In this document: positions 17,054 to 25,977 of the stretch, piece by piece
Layout: the number at the start of each line of letters is the position of its first letter
How positions within the stretch are numbered: position 1 is the first letter of the stretch
Origin: Ruminococcus sp. AF31-8BH
GTDB lineage: Bacteria > Bacillota > Clostridia > Lachnospirales > Lachnospiraceae
DNA: 64,000 nt
Direction of reading: 5' to 3'
Assembly (NCBI RefSeq): GCF_003460605.1
Contig: NZ_QTVN01000008.1
Span: forward strand, 124,001 to 188,000
The notes under the pieces: model-generated
The model's input: only the letters and a program-made list of their open reading frames with translations
Told to the model about the DNA's origin: nothing
Databases searched by the model: none
Translations under genes and position numbers: made by a program

Positions 17054-20000
17054 ATGGATCAGAAAGTGAAAAGATTACTGGAAAATAAGGGCAACAATTA
17101 TATTTTCCCATTTTTCTGGCAGCATGGAGAGTCCGAAGAGGTCTTGCGTGAGTATATGAAAGTAATCCGGGAAAGCAACATCCGCGCCGTATGTGTGGAA
17201 AGCCGTCCGCACCCGGATTTTCTGGGAGAAAAATGGTGGAAGGATATGGATATAATTCTGGATGAAGCCAGAAAACGGGATATGAAGGTGTGGATCCTGG
17301 ATGACAGCCATTTTCCTACCGGGTATGCGAATGGCGCCATTGAGGGAAAAAACCTGGATCTGCGCAGGCAGAGCATTGCCACCCGCACTATAAAATGCGA
17401 AAAAAGTAGTGTGGAAATGGTGCTGTCGCTGGAAGATATAAAGACAGAGCAGGTCTGGCAGCCAACACCGATGGAAGAACGAATGCTAAAAGGAAAAGTG
17501 CAGCCAGTATTTGATGATGATAGCATAATCAGTGTGACGGCAATAAGGACGGATGAAAATGGCACCAATAAACTGGGGGCAGATTCTCTTATCGCAGATC
17601 TTTCAACACAAATTCCCTCTGGAAAAATATGCTTTAGAGTACCGGAAGGCGAGTGGAAGCTGGTAGTGTGCTACCGTACCCGGAACCGTGGTCCTCATCG
17701 TAGCTATATCAACATGATGGATAAAGAAAGCTGTAAAGTTTTGATTGATACTGTTTATGAACCCCATTATCAGCATTACAAGAACGATTTTGGCACTACC
17801 ATTGCAGGCTTCTTTTCCGATGAGCCAGAAATCGGAAACGGACATCTCTATGAGATGGGAAAACAGATCAGTGATCTGGAAGACCAGGCGTGGAGCAGGG
17901 AAGTGGAAGCAGAACTGAAAAAACGCTGGGGCAGGTCATTTACAGCATGGCTGTCTCTTATCTGGAATCAGCCGGTGGATTCTGATCTGTGCGCAAAGGT
18001 ACGCTACGATTACATGGATGTAGTCACCTGGGCAGTAGAAAAGGATTTTTCTTACCAGATTGGAAACTGGTGTCGCAAGCGCGGCGTTCAGTATATTGGA
18101 CACCTGATTGAAGATAATAATCAGCATAGTCGTACCGGAAGCAGTCTTGGACATTATTTCAGAGGGCTTGCCGGACAGGATATGGCGGGAATTGACAATA
18201 TTGTAGGACAGGTCCTTCCGTGCCAGGAGGAGACAAGCGGCGTCTATCCAGGTTCTAAAGGAAGAGATGGTCATTTTTACCATTATGTACTTGGAAAGCT
18301 GGCAGCGTCCGCTGCTGCATTGGAACCGTTAAAAAAAGGTCGTTCTATGTGCGAGATTTTTGGGGCTTATGGCTGGTCGGAAGGAGTGCAGCTGGAGAAG
18401 CATCTGCTGGATCATTTCCTGGTGAGAGGAATCAATCATTTCGTTCCTCATGCATTTTCAGCCAAAGCATTTCCAGATCCAGACTGCCCGCCACACTTTT
18501 ATGCACATGGGAATAATCCGCAATACCGGCATTTTGGAAAGCTGATGGCTTATGCAAATCGTGTCTGCGAACTGCTCAGCGGTGGAAAACATATAGCACC
18601 TGTGGGAATTTTATATCAGGCAGAATCTGACTGGACTGGAAAATGCGTTATGATGCAGGAAGCTGCGATGCAGCTGGCAGACCGACAGATTGATTATGAT
18701 TTTATCCCTTCTGATGTTTTTGAACAAAGGGAAGGCTTTCATACCAGGATCGGCAAAACACTGAAGATCAATCATCAGGAATACCAGATCCTTCTGGTCC
18801 CGGAGTATGAATACATTACGAAAGCTGCTGCAGCTGGAATTGAAGAATTTCTGCAAAAAGGCGGAATCGTAATCTTTAATGTACAGACCCCGAAAATAAT
18901 CGGGAAAGATATAGAGATGGCGGAAACTGGGCGAAATATAGAAGAAAACAAGAATTGGGCTTTGGGCAGCCTACATATTTCTCTCGCAGAAACAGGCGAA
19001 AAAACAGCTCAGCTGCTGGAAAAGAAAAACGCCTGGGATGTACAGATTGTTCCAGCTGCGCGCCGTATTAGATATCTTCATTATCAGAATGAAAATGGTA
19101 CACATTTATATATGATTTCCAACGAGGAAAATGAAGCGTACAAAGGACTTATTCGCATCAATCACAGAGGCAGCTGCTATGGCTACAATGCATGGGAGAA
19201 TATTCTGGAAAAGCTTCCAATTCAAAGGTCGGAAGAAGGAACACTGCTGCAGGCAGAAATAGAGCCTTTGAAGCCGCTGATTGTGATATTTGACAATGAA
19301 GAAGACGAAATTCAGGATCCATTGTGCCTTGGTGAGGGAAAACAGCCATTTACTATGGGCTGGAAACGCAGCATTTGCAGAAGTATTGATTACCCTGCGT
19401 TCAAAGAAAAGAAAACTGTGAAAATACCAGATAAGCTTGCAGAAGAGAAACCGGATTTTTCCGGATTCGTGCGCTACGAAAACCAGATTGTGTGGGAGAA
19501 AGGAAGCCGGTTTTTGCTGGAAATCCAGAATGCATCAGAAGGCGTGGAAGTGTTTGTAAATAACGTCAGTGCCGGGATTCAAGTTGCGCCGCCGTTTCGA
19601 TATGACCTGACCGATTTTATGAAAGAAGGCAAAAATGAAATTGCTATTGAAGTAGCAACGACTCTGGAACGTGAGATGTATGCCCGTACCAGAAAAGGTC
19701 AGGAGCCAACCTGCGGCTCTGGAATCACAGGACTTATTTTTACAGAAGAAATACGAGAGAAAAAAGAAGAAAAGATAGTCATTCCGCTACAGGATTGTTC
19801 AAATCTTAGGTATCGTGGTTTCCTTTATGCAGGTGGAAAATATCAGGAAATCGGTGGAAAAAACTGTTTTGCAGGACAAATGTATGTGGAAGTGTATGTT
19901 CCAAAGAAGATGCAGCATCCTTATCCAGTCGTATTTCTTCATGGCGCAGCGCAAACGGGCTGTTGCTGGCTGTATACCCCAGATGGAAGACCAGGTTGGG

Positions 20001-20866
20001 CATGGGATTTTTTGAATAGAGGGTATGAAGTGTATGTAGTGGATCAGCCAGAGCGCGGAAGATCTGCCTGCCATCCTGAGATTCGCGGACCCCGTTATAT
20101 GTTTTCTGCAGAAGAGATTCATAATAGTTTTACCGGGCCTTCGGCTGTAAAGGGATGTGTACATGACAAGTGGCCGGGGAAAGGCGGCAGCATAGGCAGC
20201 CCAGGCGATCCTGTTTTTGATGAATTTTATGCTTCGCAGGTTGACTGTCTTATAGGAATTGAAGAGACACAGCGTCTGGTGAGAGATGCAGTATGCGCAC
20301 TTCTGGAAAAAACCGGGCCAGTCATTTTAATTGGACACTCTCAGGCTGGACCATGTGTCTGGGAAATTGCAGATACGTGTCCGGATAAGGTAAAGGCAAT
20401 GATTGCTGTGGAACCTTCCGGCCCGCCATTTATAAATATCCAGACCGGAAAGCCTGAGACAGATGCGGAAGGAAATCCGAAGAATTGGGGGATTGCACAT
20501 CTTCCAATGACTTTTGATCCGCCTGTTGATACAGCTGCAGACTTGAAGATTCGTTCATTTGAAAGAAGTGAATGCTGGAAAGGAATGGCGGCCAAAGGAT
20601 ATCTTCAGGCTGAGCCTGTACATAAATTGAAAAACCTGCAAAATATACCGCTTCTTATGGTAACTGGGGAATGCTCTTATCATGCGGCATTTGACTGGCA
20701 AACAGCAAAATTTCTGGAACAGGCCGGAGTTCAGACGGACTACTGGTATCTGCCGGATTTGGGAATCCATGGAAATGGGCATATGATGATGCTGGAAAAA
20801 AACAGCAGTCAGATTGCCGGATGGATTGCCGATTGGGCAGAGCGTGTATTGCATCTTAAAAAGTAA
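17054..20866 (+). CDS. Glycosyl hydrolase (GH106-like) fused to an alpha/beta-hydrolase
   Basis: 1270 residues; AGGAG is 8 bases before ATG. Residues 1 to about 930 look like a TIM-barrel glycosidase related to the GH106/alpha-L-rhamnosidase-like group: VWILDDSHFPTGYANG (about 76-91), FFSDEPEIG (Asp256, Glu257, Glu259), GHLIEDNNQHSR and CEIFGAYGW, then beta-rich regions including a GH2-type jelly-roll (FLLEIQNASEGVEVFVNN). Residues 940-1270 are an alpha/beta-hydrolase: PVVFLHGAAQTGCCW, nucleophile elbow IGHSQAGP (Ser1096), probable acid Glu1206 in VTGECSYH, and His1243 in HGNGHMMM. Signal peptide is absent, so it is cytoplasmic. One polypeptide may remove both a sugar and an ester-linked acyl group. 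GH family assignment is tentative; the fusion itself is clear from the open frame. Confidence 0.82.
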   Translation: MDQKVKRLLENKGNNYIFPFFWQHGESEEVLREYMKVIRESNIRAVCVESRPHPDFLGEKWWKDMDIILDEARKRDMKVWILDDSHFPTGYANGAIEGKNLDLRRQSIATRTIKCEKSSVEMVLSLEDIKTEQVWQPTPMEERMLKGKVQPVFDDDSIISVTAIRTDENGTNKLGADSLIADLSTQIPSGKICFRVPEGEWKLVVCYRTRNRGPHRSYINMMDKESCKVLIDTVYEPHYQHYKNDFGTTIAGFFSDEPEIGNGHLYEMGKQISDLEDQAWSREVEAELKKRWGRSFTAWLSLIWNQPVDSDLCAKVRYDYMDVVTWAVEKDFSYQIGNWCRKRGVQYIGHLIEDNNQHSRTGSSLGHYFRGLAGQDMAGIDNIVGQVLPCQEETSGVYPGSKGRDGHFYHYVLGKLAASAAALEPLKKGRSMCEIFGAYGWSEGVQLEKHLLDHFLVRGINHFVPHAFSAKAFPDPDCPPHFYAHGNNPQYRHFGKLMAYANRVCELLSGGKHIAPVGILYQAESDWTGKCVMMQEAAMQLADRQIDYDFIPSDVFEQREGFHTRIGKTLKINHQEYQILLVPEYEYITKAAAAGIEEFLQKGGIVIFNVQTPKIIGKDIEMAETGRNIEENKNWALGSLHISLAETGEKTAQLLEKKNAWDVQIVPAARRIRYLHYQNENGTHLYMISNEENEAYKGLIRINHRGSCYGYNAWENILEKLPIQRSEEGTLLQAEIEPLKPLIVIFDNEEDEIQDPLCLGEGKQPFTMGWKRSICRSIDYPAFKEKKTVKIPDKLAEEKPDFSGFVRYENQIVWEKGSRFLLEIQNASEGVEVFVNNVSAGIQVAPPFRYDLTDFMKEGKNEIAIEVATTLEREMYARTRKGQEPTCGSGITGLIFTEEIREKKEEKIVIPLQDCSNLRYRGFLYAGGKYQEIGGKNCFAGQMYVEVYVPKKMQHPYPVVFLHGAAQTGCCWLYTPDGRPGWAWDFLNRGYEVYVVDQPERGRSACHPEIRGPRYMFSAEEIHNSFTGPSAVKGCVHDKWPGKGGSIGSPGDPVFDEFYASQVDCLIGIEETQRLVRDAVCALLEKTGPVILIGHSQAGPCVWEIADTCPDKVKAMIAVEPSGPPFINIQTGKPETDAEGNPKNWGIAHLPMTFDPPVDTAADLKIRSFERSECWKGMAAKGYLQAEPVHKLKNLQNIPLLMVTGECSYHAAFDWQTAKFLEQAGVQTDYWYLPDLGIHGNGHMMMLEKNSSQIAGWIADWAERVLHLKK

Positions 20867-20926
20867 AGATATGCGTAGTTTTGAAAAAGAATAACCATAG
20901 AAGAAAAAGGAGCTTTTTCATATAAT
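20862..20926 (+). promoter_or_regulatory. Promoter with shared activator element upstream of the oxidoreductase operon
   Basis: The block AGATATGCGTAGTTTTG (20867-20883), then AAAAAGAATAACCATAGAA, precedes TATAAT at 20921-20926 by 54 bases. It repeats the arrangement at 3591-3654, with 22 identical bases starting at 20862. It overlaps the stop codon of the preceding gene. It should fire the two oxidoreductases and the second epimerase together with the GH3 gene. Confidence 0.68.
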
Positions 20927-20976
20927 ACAACCATCAGATGAAACGGAAGAAACCTTGAAATGAAAGGATGATAAAT

Positions 20977-22035
20977 ATGAAAAAACTCAGATTAGGAATT
21001 ATTGGATATGGATTTATGGGACAATGGCATAACAATCATGCCGGAACTCTGGAAGAAGTAGAAATCGTGGCAATTTGTGATACAGATCCGGAAAAACGTG
21101 CAGAAGCACCGGAAAATGTGAAGATGTATACAGATTATAAAGCGCTTCTTGCAGATTCGGATGTAGAGTGGGTCATGATCTCAGTGCCGAACCATCTTCA
21201 TCATGACATTGCCATTGATGCCGCAAAGGCAAAGAAAAATATTATTGTGGAAAAGCCGTGTGCTTTAAATGTGCAGGAATTTGATGAGATGTATCAGGCT
21301 GCAAAAGACAATGGAGTGCTTTTTACAGTCGATCAGAACCGCCGTTGGGACCGTGACTACTGCACGGTAAAGAAAGTCCTGGAGCAAAACAGCATTGGCA
21401 AAGTATTTATGGTCAAGTCTAGTCATTATGGAGTATTCGGAAGAATGCACGACTGGCACGAATATCCGGAATGCGGCGGCGGAATGCTCTATGACTGGGG
21501 CGTTCATCTCATTGACCAGATGCTGGATCTTATCCCCGGAAAGATTACACAGATCAGCGCAGACATGAAATGTGCAGTAAACAAATCAGTAGATGATTAT
21601 TTCCGCATCCTTCTTTACTTTGACAACGGACTGGCAGCAGAAATTGAGCTTGGCACCTTCCTTCTGAAAAAACTTCCAAGATGGTATGTTGCCGGAGATA
21701 CAGGAACATTAGTGGTTGAAAACATCAAGGCAGATGAGGGTGCAATTTATCGGGCAAAAGAGTTTAGAGAGGCACTTCCGAAAACAGTGAAAAACATTGA
21801 TGCAGGCCCTACCAGAACCTTCTCTGTGAAAGCAGAAGATGTAGTTTCCACAGAACCTCTTCCGGAAATCCATCGCAAACACAATGACTGGAACGATTTC
21901 TTCCGCAACATTGTAGGCGTGATCAATGGCACCGAGGAATTGATCGTGAAACCGGAACAGGTAAGAAGAGTGCTTCAGGTTATGGAACTTGCAAGAAAAT
22001 CAGCAGCACTGAGAAAATCAGTTGATTTTGAATAG
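20977..22035 (+). CDS. Gfo/Idh/MocA family oxidoreductase
   Basis: 352 residues from ATG 20977 (AAAGGA 8 bases upstream; ATG 20968 overlaps that site). The N-terminal Rossmann fold has LGIIGYGFMGQWH, the NAD(P)-binding GxGxxG, and the family lysine is in VEKPCAL. The catalytic His region is YDWGVHLIDQML. The C-terminal beta-sheet domain binds the sugar. It should oxidise a hydroxyl of a sugar or glycoside, or reduce a keto-sugar, with NAD(P). It is followed by a second family member and a TIM-barrel enzyme; this trio is the core of the proposed oxidation-elimination route. Confidence 0.92.
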   Translation: MKKLRLGIIGYGFMGQWHNNHAGTLEEVEIVAICDTDPEKRAEAPENVKMYTDYKALLADSDVEWVMISVPNHLHHDIAIDAAKAKKNIIVEKPCALNVQEFDEMYQAAKDNGVLFTVDQNRRWDRDYCTVKKVLEQNSIGKVFMVKSSHYGVFGRMHDWHEYPECGGGMLYDWGVHLIDQMLDLIPGKITQISADMKCAVNKSVDDYFRILLYFDNGLAAEIELGTFLLKKLPRWYVAGDTGTLVVENIKADEGAIYRAKEFREALPKTVKNIDAGPTRTFSVKAEDVVSTEPLPEIHRKHNDWNDFFRNIVGVINGTEELIVKPEQVRRVLQVMELARKSAALRKSVDFE

Positions 22036-22108
22036 TGAAACGGAATGTTGCCTGCGGGTGACATCACCATATATGAAAATGAATTAAGAAAAATGGAGGA
22101 CAAGACAA

Positions 22109-23224
22109 ATGAAAGACGGAAAGTTACAGATTGGATTTATTGGATGTGGCGGTATTGCTTTTAACAAACATTTTCCATCCTTACAGGCACTGCCGGATTT
22201 ATGCGATATGGTTGCATTCTGCGACATCGTAGAAGAAAGAGCTGTAAAAGCAGCAAAAGAGTATGGCGCTCCAGGTGCCAAAACTTATACAGACTATAAT
22301 GAAATGCTCAAAGATGATTCCATTGATGTAGTTCATGTACTTACACCCAACGTGGTCCATGCTCCGGCAACTGTAGCAGCATTTGAAGCTGGAAAGCATG
22401 TTCTCTGTGAGAAACCTATGGCTCACAGCACAGAAGCTGCAAACCAGATGCTTGCAGCCTGGAAAAAATCCGGTAAGAAATTCACAATTGGCTACCAGAA
22501 CCGTTTCCGTCCAGAAGTAGAGGCTCTTCATAAAGCATGTGAGGCTGGAGAGCTTGGTGAGATTTATTTTGCAAAAGCACATGCAGTACGACGCAGGGCA
22601 GTTCCTACATGGGGCGTATTCCCGAACAAAGCTCTTCAGGGTGGCGGTCCTCTTATTGATATCGGAACACATGCCCTTGATATGACACTGTGGATGATGG
22701 ACAACTATAAACCGGTATCTGTTTCCGGTTCTGTATTCTACAAGCTGGGCCATCTGGAAGAAGCAGCAGAGAGCAACATTTTTGGACCATGGGATCCGAA
22801 AACTTATGAAGTAGAAGACTCTGCATTTGGCTTTATTAAGATGGAAAATGGAGCAACTATTTATCTTGAGTCTTCCTGGGCATTAAATATGTTAGGTGCA
22901 AAAGAGGCAGCAACGACTCTTTGCGGAACAAAAGCTGGCGCTGAGATTCGTTCCGGTATGAGTGTAAAAGATAAAGAGGATAAGCTTGTTTACAACCGTG
23001 GAGTACATGGAAAGCTTATGGAGGAGCATTGCTCACCGGGAAGTGCTGTTGCATATTTCAGCGGACCGAAGCTTACAGATGGAGTAAAGGAAGCAATGCA
23101 GTGGCTTAATGCAATCAAGAATGATACAGAGCCGTTAGTAAAACCTGAGCAGGCATTTGTTGTAACCCAGATTCTGGAGGGAATTTACAAAGCAGCAGAG
23201 ACAGGTAAAGAAGTATTCTTCTAA
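22109..23224 (+). CDS. Gfo/Idh/MocA family oxidoreductase, second copy
   Basis: 371 residues; ATG follows ATGGAGGAC. It has the GxGxxG fold (IGFIGCGGIAFNKH), the EKP lysine (CEKPMAHS) and the substrate His region (GGPLIDIGTHALDMTLWMMD). It differs clearly from the copy at 20977, including a longer RRRAVPTWGVFPNKALQGGG segment. This subtype resembles the glycoside 3-dehydrogenases such as DgpA that open C- or O-glycoside cleavage in gut bacteria; that comparison is from memory of the family, not a search. One of the two copies could oxidise the glycoside and the other reduce the keto-sugar back. Confidence 0.92.
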   Translation: MKDGKLQIGFIGCGGIAFNKHFPSLQALPDLCDMVAFCDIVEERAVKAAKEYGAPGAKTYTDYNEMLKDDSIDVVHVLTPNVVHAPATVAAFEAGKHVLCEKPMAHSTEAANQMLAAWKKSGKKFTIGYQNRFRPEVEALHKACEAGELGEIYFAKAHAVRRRAVPTWGVFPNKALQGGGPLIDIGTHALDMTLWMMDNYKPVSVSGSVFYKLGHLEEAAESNIFGPWDPKTYEVEDSAFGFIKMENGATIYLESSWALNMLGAKEAATTLCGTKAGAEIRSGMSVKDKEDKLVYNRGVHGKLMEEHCSPGSAVAYFSGPKLTDGVKEAMQWLNAIKNDTEPLVKPEQAFVVTQILEGIYKAAETGKEVFF

Positions 23225-23239
23225 AAGGAGGACATGGAG

Positions 23240-24154
23240 ATGAAGTTAGGACTGATCAGTGCCATTTTGGGAGATCTGAGCTTTGAAGAAATGATTGATT
23301 TCCTGGCTGAGTGCGGACTGGAATGTGTGGAAGTTGCTTGTTGGCCAAAAGGAAAAGCAGAGCGCCGTTATGCAGGGGTAAGCCATATTGACGTAGATAC
23401 ACTGGACGATGAGAAATGTGCGCATATTCTGGATTACTGCCAGAAAAAGGGTGTTGAAATTTCATCCCTTGCATATTATCCAAATACAATGGATCCGGAT
23501 GTAGAGAAGAGAACAGCATATATTGAACATTTACATAAGCTGATTGATGCATCCGCAAAACTGGGTGTAAACATGATCACAACCTTTATTGGAAGAGATC
23601 CAAAGAAAACAGTAAGCCAAAATCTGGAACTGGTGAAAGAAATCTGGCCTCCGATTCTGGATCATGCAAAGGAAAAAGGTGTGAAAGTTGCAATTGAAAA
23701 TTGTCCGATGCTTTTTACAGAAGATGAGTGGCCAGGTGGACAGAATCTGATGACAACTCCGGCAATCTGGAGACAGGTATTTGAGATTCTGGATTATGAT
23801 AACTTCGGAATTAACTATGATCCGTCTCATTTTATCTGGCAGCAGGTTGATTACATTCGTCCGCTGTATGAGTTTAAGGATAAAATTTTCCATGTGCACT
23901 ACAAAGATATCAAAATCTATCCGGAGAAACTGGCGGATGTTGGAATCATGGCAACGCCTCTGCAGTATATGTCTCCGAAGATTCCTGGCCTTGGAGATGT
24001 TGACTGGGGCAAATATGTATCTGCCTTGACAGATATCGAATACAAAGGATATACCTGCATTGAGATTGAAGATAAAGCCTTTGAAGGTACAGTAGAAGAT
24101 GCCAAAAATGCAGTACGTCTCAGCACAAGGTATCTGAGAAATTTTGTGATTTGA
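23240..24154 (+). CDS. Sugar phosphate isomerase/epimerase family TIM-barrel protein, second copy
   Basis: 304 residues from ATG 23240; AAAGGAGG lies 8 bases upstream, while the in-frame ATG at 23234 is only 2 bases from it. Barrel strands and metal ligands are visible: MKLGLISAILGDLS, VAIENCPM (Glu), FGINYDPSHFIW (Asp, His), HVHYKDIKI (His) and CIEIEDKA (Glu). It is unlike the copy at 14970 in length and sequence. In DgpBC-type C-glycoside cleavage the alpha subunit is of this fold, but the small beta subunit (about 130-150 residues, DUF6379-like) is not seen here, so O-glycoside elimination or keto-sugar isomerisation is more likely. Confidence 0.88.
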   Translation: MKLGLISAILGDLSFEEMIDFLAECGLECVEVACWPKGKAERRYAGVSHIDVDTLDDEKCAHILDYCQKKGVEISSLAYYPNTMDPDVEKRTAYIEHLHKLIDASAKLGVNMITTFIGRDPKKTVSQNLELVKEIWPPILDHAKEKGVKVAIENCPMLFTEDEWPGGQNLMTTPAIWRQVFEILDYDNFGINYDPSHFIWQQVDYIRPLYEFKDKIFHVHYKDIKIYPEKLADVGIMATPLQYMSPKIPGLGDVDWGKYVSALTDIEYKGYTCIEIEDKAFEGTVEDAKNAVRLSTRYLRNFVI

Positions 24155-24156
24155 TG

Positions 24157-24194
24157 GTTACTGTTCGCTGGTAATGTTCCGCGAGAACGGTAAC
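24157..24194 (+). terminator. Hairpin after the oxidoreductase operon
   Basis: GTTACTGTTC (24157-24166) pairs with GAACGGTAAC (24185-24194), with one G-T pair. The loop is 18 bases and there is only a weak T-run (ATTTG). It may be a weak or factor-dependent terminator that separates this operon from the response-regulator promoter. Confidence 0.4.
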
Positions 24195-24224
24195 ATTTGA
24201 CTGGAAATTGCCTGAAACAAGGCT

Positions 24225-24253
24225 TTGACAATTGCATAATCAGACACTATAAT
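24225..24253 (+). promoter_or_regulatory. Consensus promoter of the response-regulator gene
   Basis: TTGACA at 24225-24230 and TATAAT at 24248-24253 are both perfect consensus hexamers with 17-base spacing. It is the strongest-looking sigma-A promoter of the window and suggests constitutive expression of the regulator at 24348. Confidence 0.85.
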
Positions 24254-24347
24254 AAGTGTAATTGATGAGCTTTTTAGCGTAAACAAGGGTGATTACAGAG
24301 AACGTAATTGCCCTTTTCGCATTAAAAACGCAGGAGGCAAATGGCAA

Positions 24348-25934
24348 ATGATAGGCGTATTGATCGTGGATGATGAGGTGCTTTGTGCGGAAGGCGTAAA
24401 ATGCAGTACAGATTGGAATGCATTGGAAGTTGACCAGGTATATACTGCATACAGCATGAAACAGGCTATGAAAGTCCTGGAAGAACATGAGGTGGATATC
24501 ATACTTACCGATGTGGAAATGCCCAAAGGAACCGGACTGGATTTGCTGGAATGGGTTCGTGAAGGGGGGATGAATCCTGTGAGCATTTTGCTTACCAGCT
24601 ATGCACAGTTCAATTATGCGAAACAGGCAATTGAACTTGGGGTATTGGAATATCTTTTGAAACCGATAGACTCGAAACTGCTGTATCAGGTATTCGAAAA
24701 GGCTGTTGCAAAAGTAAAGGAAAAACGGGAATACAAAGAAATCCATGAACAAGCCCAGTATTGGACTGTTGCGGAAAAGGACAGACTTCGTAACTTCTGG
24801 CGGAGTGTTCTGGAGCGAAGAATTGATGCCAACAGTAGGATAATTCGGGAACAAGCTGCAAAAGAACATCTCCCTTTTCATGAAAACCATTTATGTATGC
24901 TGGTAATGTTTAAAATCCACATGGAACAATCAGCCGGAAGCTGGCTGAACTGTACAGGACCTTTAAAAGAGGAACTGCAGGCTTGTGTATTTCCAGACTG
25001 GAAGCAGGTGGTACCCGCCTACCGTGAGGATAGACTTCTTGCTATTGCGGAACTTTCAGATGGTATGGACGAGTACAGGGCAAATATGATGAGAAACTGT
25101 GGCCAATTTATCCGAAACTGCAAAGAGCACTTTAATATTGTTTTTTCCTGTTATGTGGGTGAATTCAGAGAGCCGGGAGAACTGGCAGACCAATATGAAC
25201 GCCTTGGAAAAGTAGATGCGAATAATGTGGCAGAACGTTCTGGTGTATATGGAATTGAAATGGCAGAAGTAAGGCTTCCATACAAAAGACCGGATATTGA
25301 AACCTGGATCCGCTTTATGTCGCGTAGAGAATACAATGCTGCCGCTGACCGGATGGAGCATGATTTGCATGTAATGAGCCATGAGAGAAAAATTGACAGA
25401 GGAGTGCTGGAACAGCTTGGCCATGATTTTACTCAAGCTTTTTACGGATTCCTGGAGATGAAAGGACTGCAGGCCCATCAGTTTTTGGATGATGAGAAGG
25501 CTGTGGAATTGTATCAGCGCAGAACTGTCACTGTGGCAAATTTTCTTAAATGGAGTCGCTATGTAATAAAAAGAGCTGAAACAGCTTTGGAAATTGCAGA
25601 AAACTCTCAAAGTGCTGTCAGCTGTGTGAAGAAATATATAGATAATCATTTGGAGGAAGACTTGAATCGTAATCAACTGGCAGGACTGGTATATATGAGT
25701 GCTGATTATCTGTCAAAGCTGTTTTTGCAGGAGATAGGATGCAAATTGTCTGAGTACATCATCAGTGCAAGAATAAAAGCAGCTTCTAAACTTCTGGAGG
25801 AAACAGACCTTACGGTAGGTGAGGTGGCGGATAAAGTGGGATATTCTAATCTGGCTTACTTTACAAAGGTATTTCGTGAAAAAAATGGTAGTACTCCGGC
25901 CGTGTACAGGGCATCTTTTCGTAAAAAGAATTAG
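24348..25934 (+). CDS. YesN-like response regulator with AraC DNA-binding domain
   Basis: 528 residues; AGGAGG lies 10 bases before ATG. Residues 1-120 are a receiver domain with the acidic pair VDDE, phospho-acceptor Asp55 in ILTDVEMP, TSYAQF and LLKPID. A helical linker follows, and the last 100 residues hold two AraC helix-turn-helix motifs (LNRNQLAGLVYMSADYLSKL; TVGEVADKVGYSNLAYFTKVF). It is the only partner in the window for the YesM-like kinase at 6951. It closes the locus on the plus strand and is expressed from its own consensus promoter, so it is probably always present and awaits phosphorylation. Confidence 0.93.
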   Translation: MIGVLIVDDEVLCAEGVKCSTDWNALEVDQVYTAYSMKQAMKVLEEHEVDIILTDVEMPKGTGLDLLEWVREGGMNPVSILLTSYAQFNYAKQAIELGVLEYLLKPIDSKLLYQVFEKAVAKVKEKREYKEIHEQAQYWTVAEKDRLRNFWRSVLERRIDANSRIIREQAAKEHLPFHENHLCMLVMFKIHMEQSAGSWLNCTGPLKEELQACVFPDWKQVVPAYREDRLLAIAELSDGMDEYRANMMRNCGQFIRNCKEHFNIVFSCYVGEFREPGELADQYERLGKVDANNVAERSGVYGIEMAEVRLPYKRPDIETWIRFMSRREYNAAADRMEHDLHVMSHERKIDRGVLEQLGHDFTQAFYGFLEMKGLQAHQFLDDEKAVELYQRRTVTVANFLKWSRYVIKRAETALEIAENSQSAVSCVKKYIDNHLEEDLNRNQLAGLVYMSADYLSKLFLQEIGCKLSEYIISARIKAASKLLEETDLTVGEVADKVGYSNLAYFTKVFREKNGSTPAVYRASFRKKN

Positions 25935-25977
25935 GCAAGGTTTGTTAAGCGGGGGAGGGCAAGAAGTGAAATATGGC

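Noticed and set aside
20977..24154. Complete DgpABC C-glycoside cleavage operon
   Set aside because: A DgpA-like dehydrogenase and a DgpC-like TIM barrel are present, but the small DgpB-like beta subunit is not in the window.
24341..24373. Ten-codon ORF overlapping the response-regulator start
   Set aside because: It begins 7 bases before the real start in another frame and is probably chance, although a leader role is possible.
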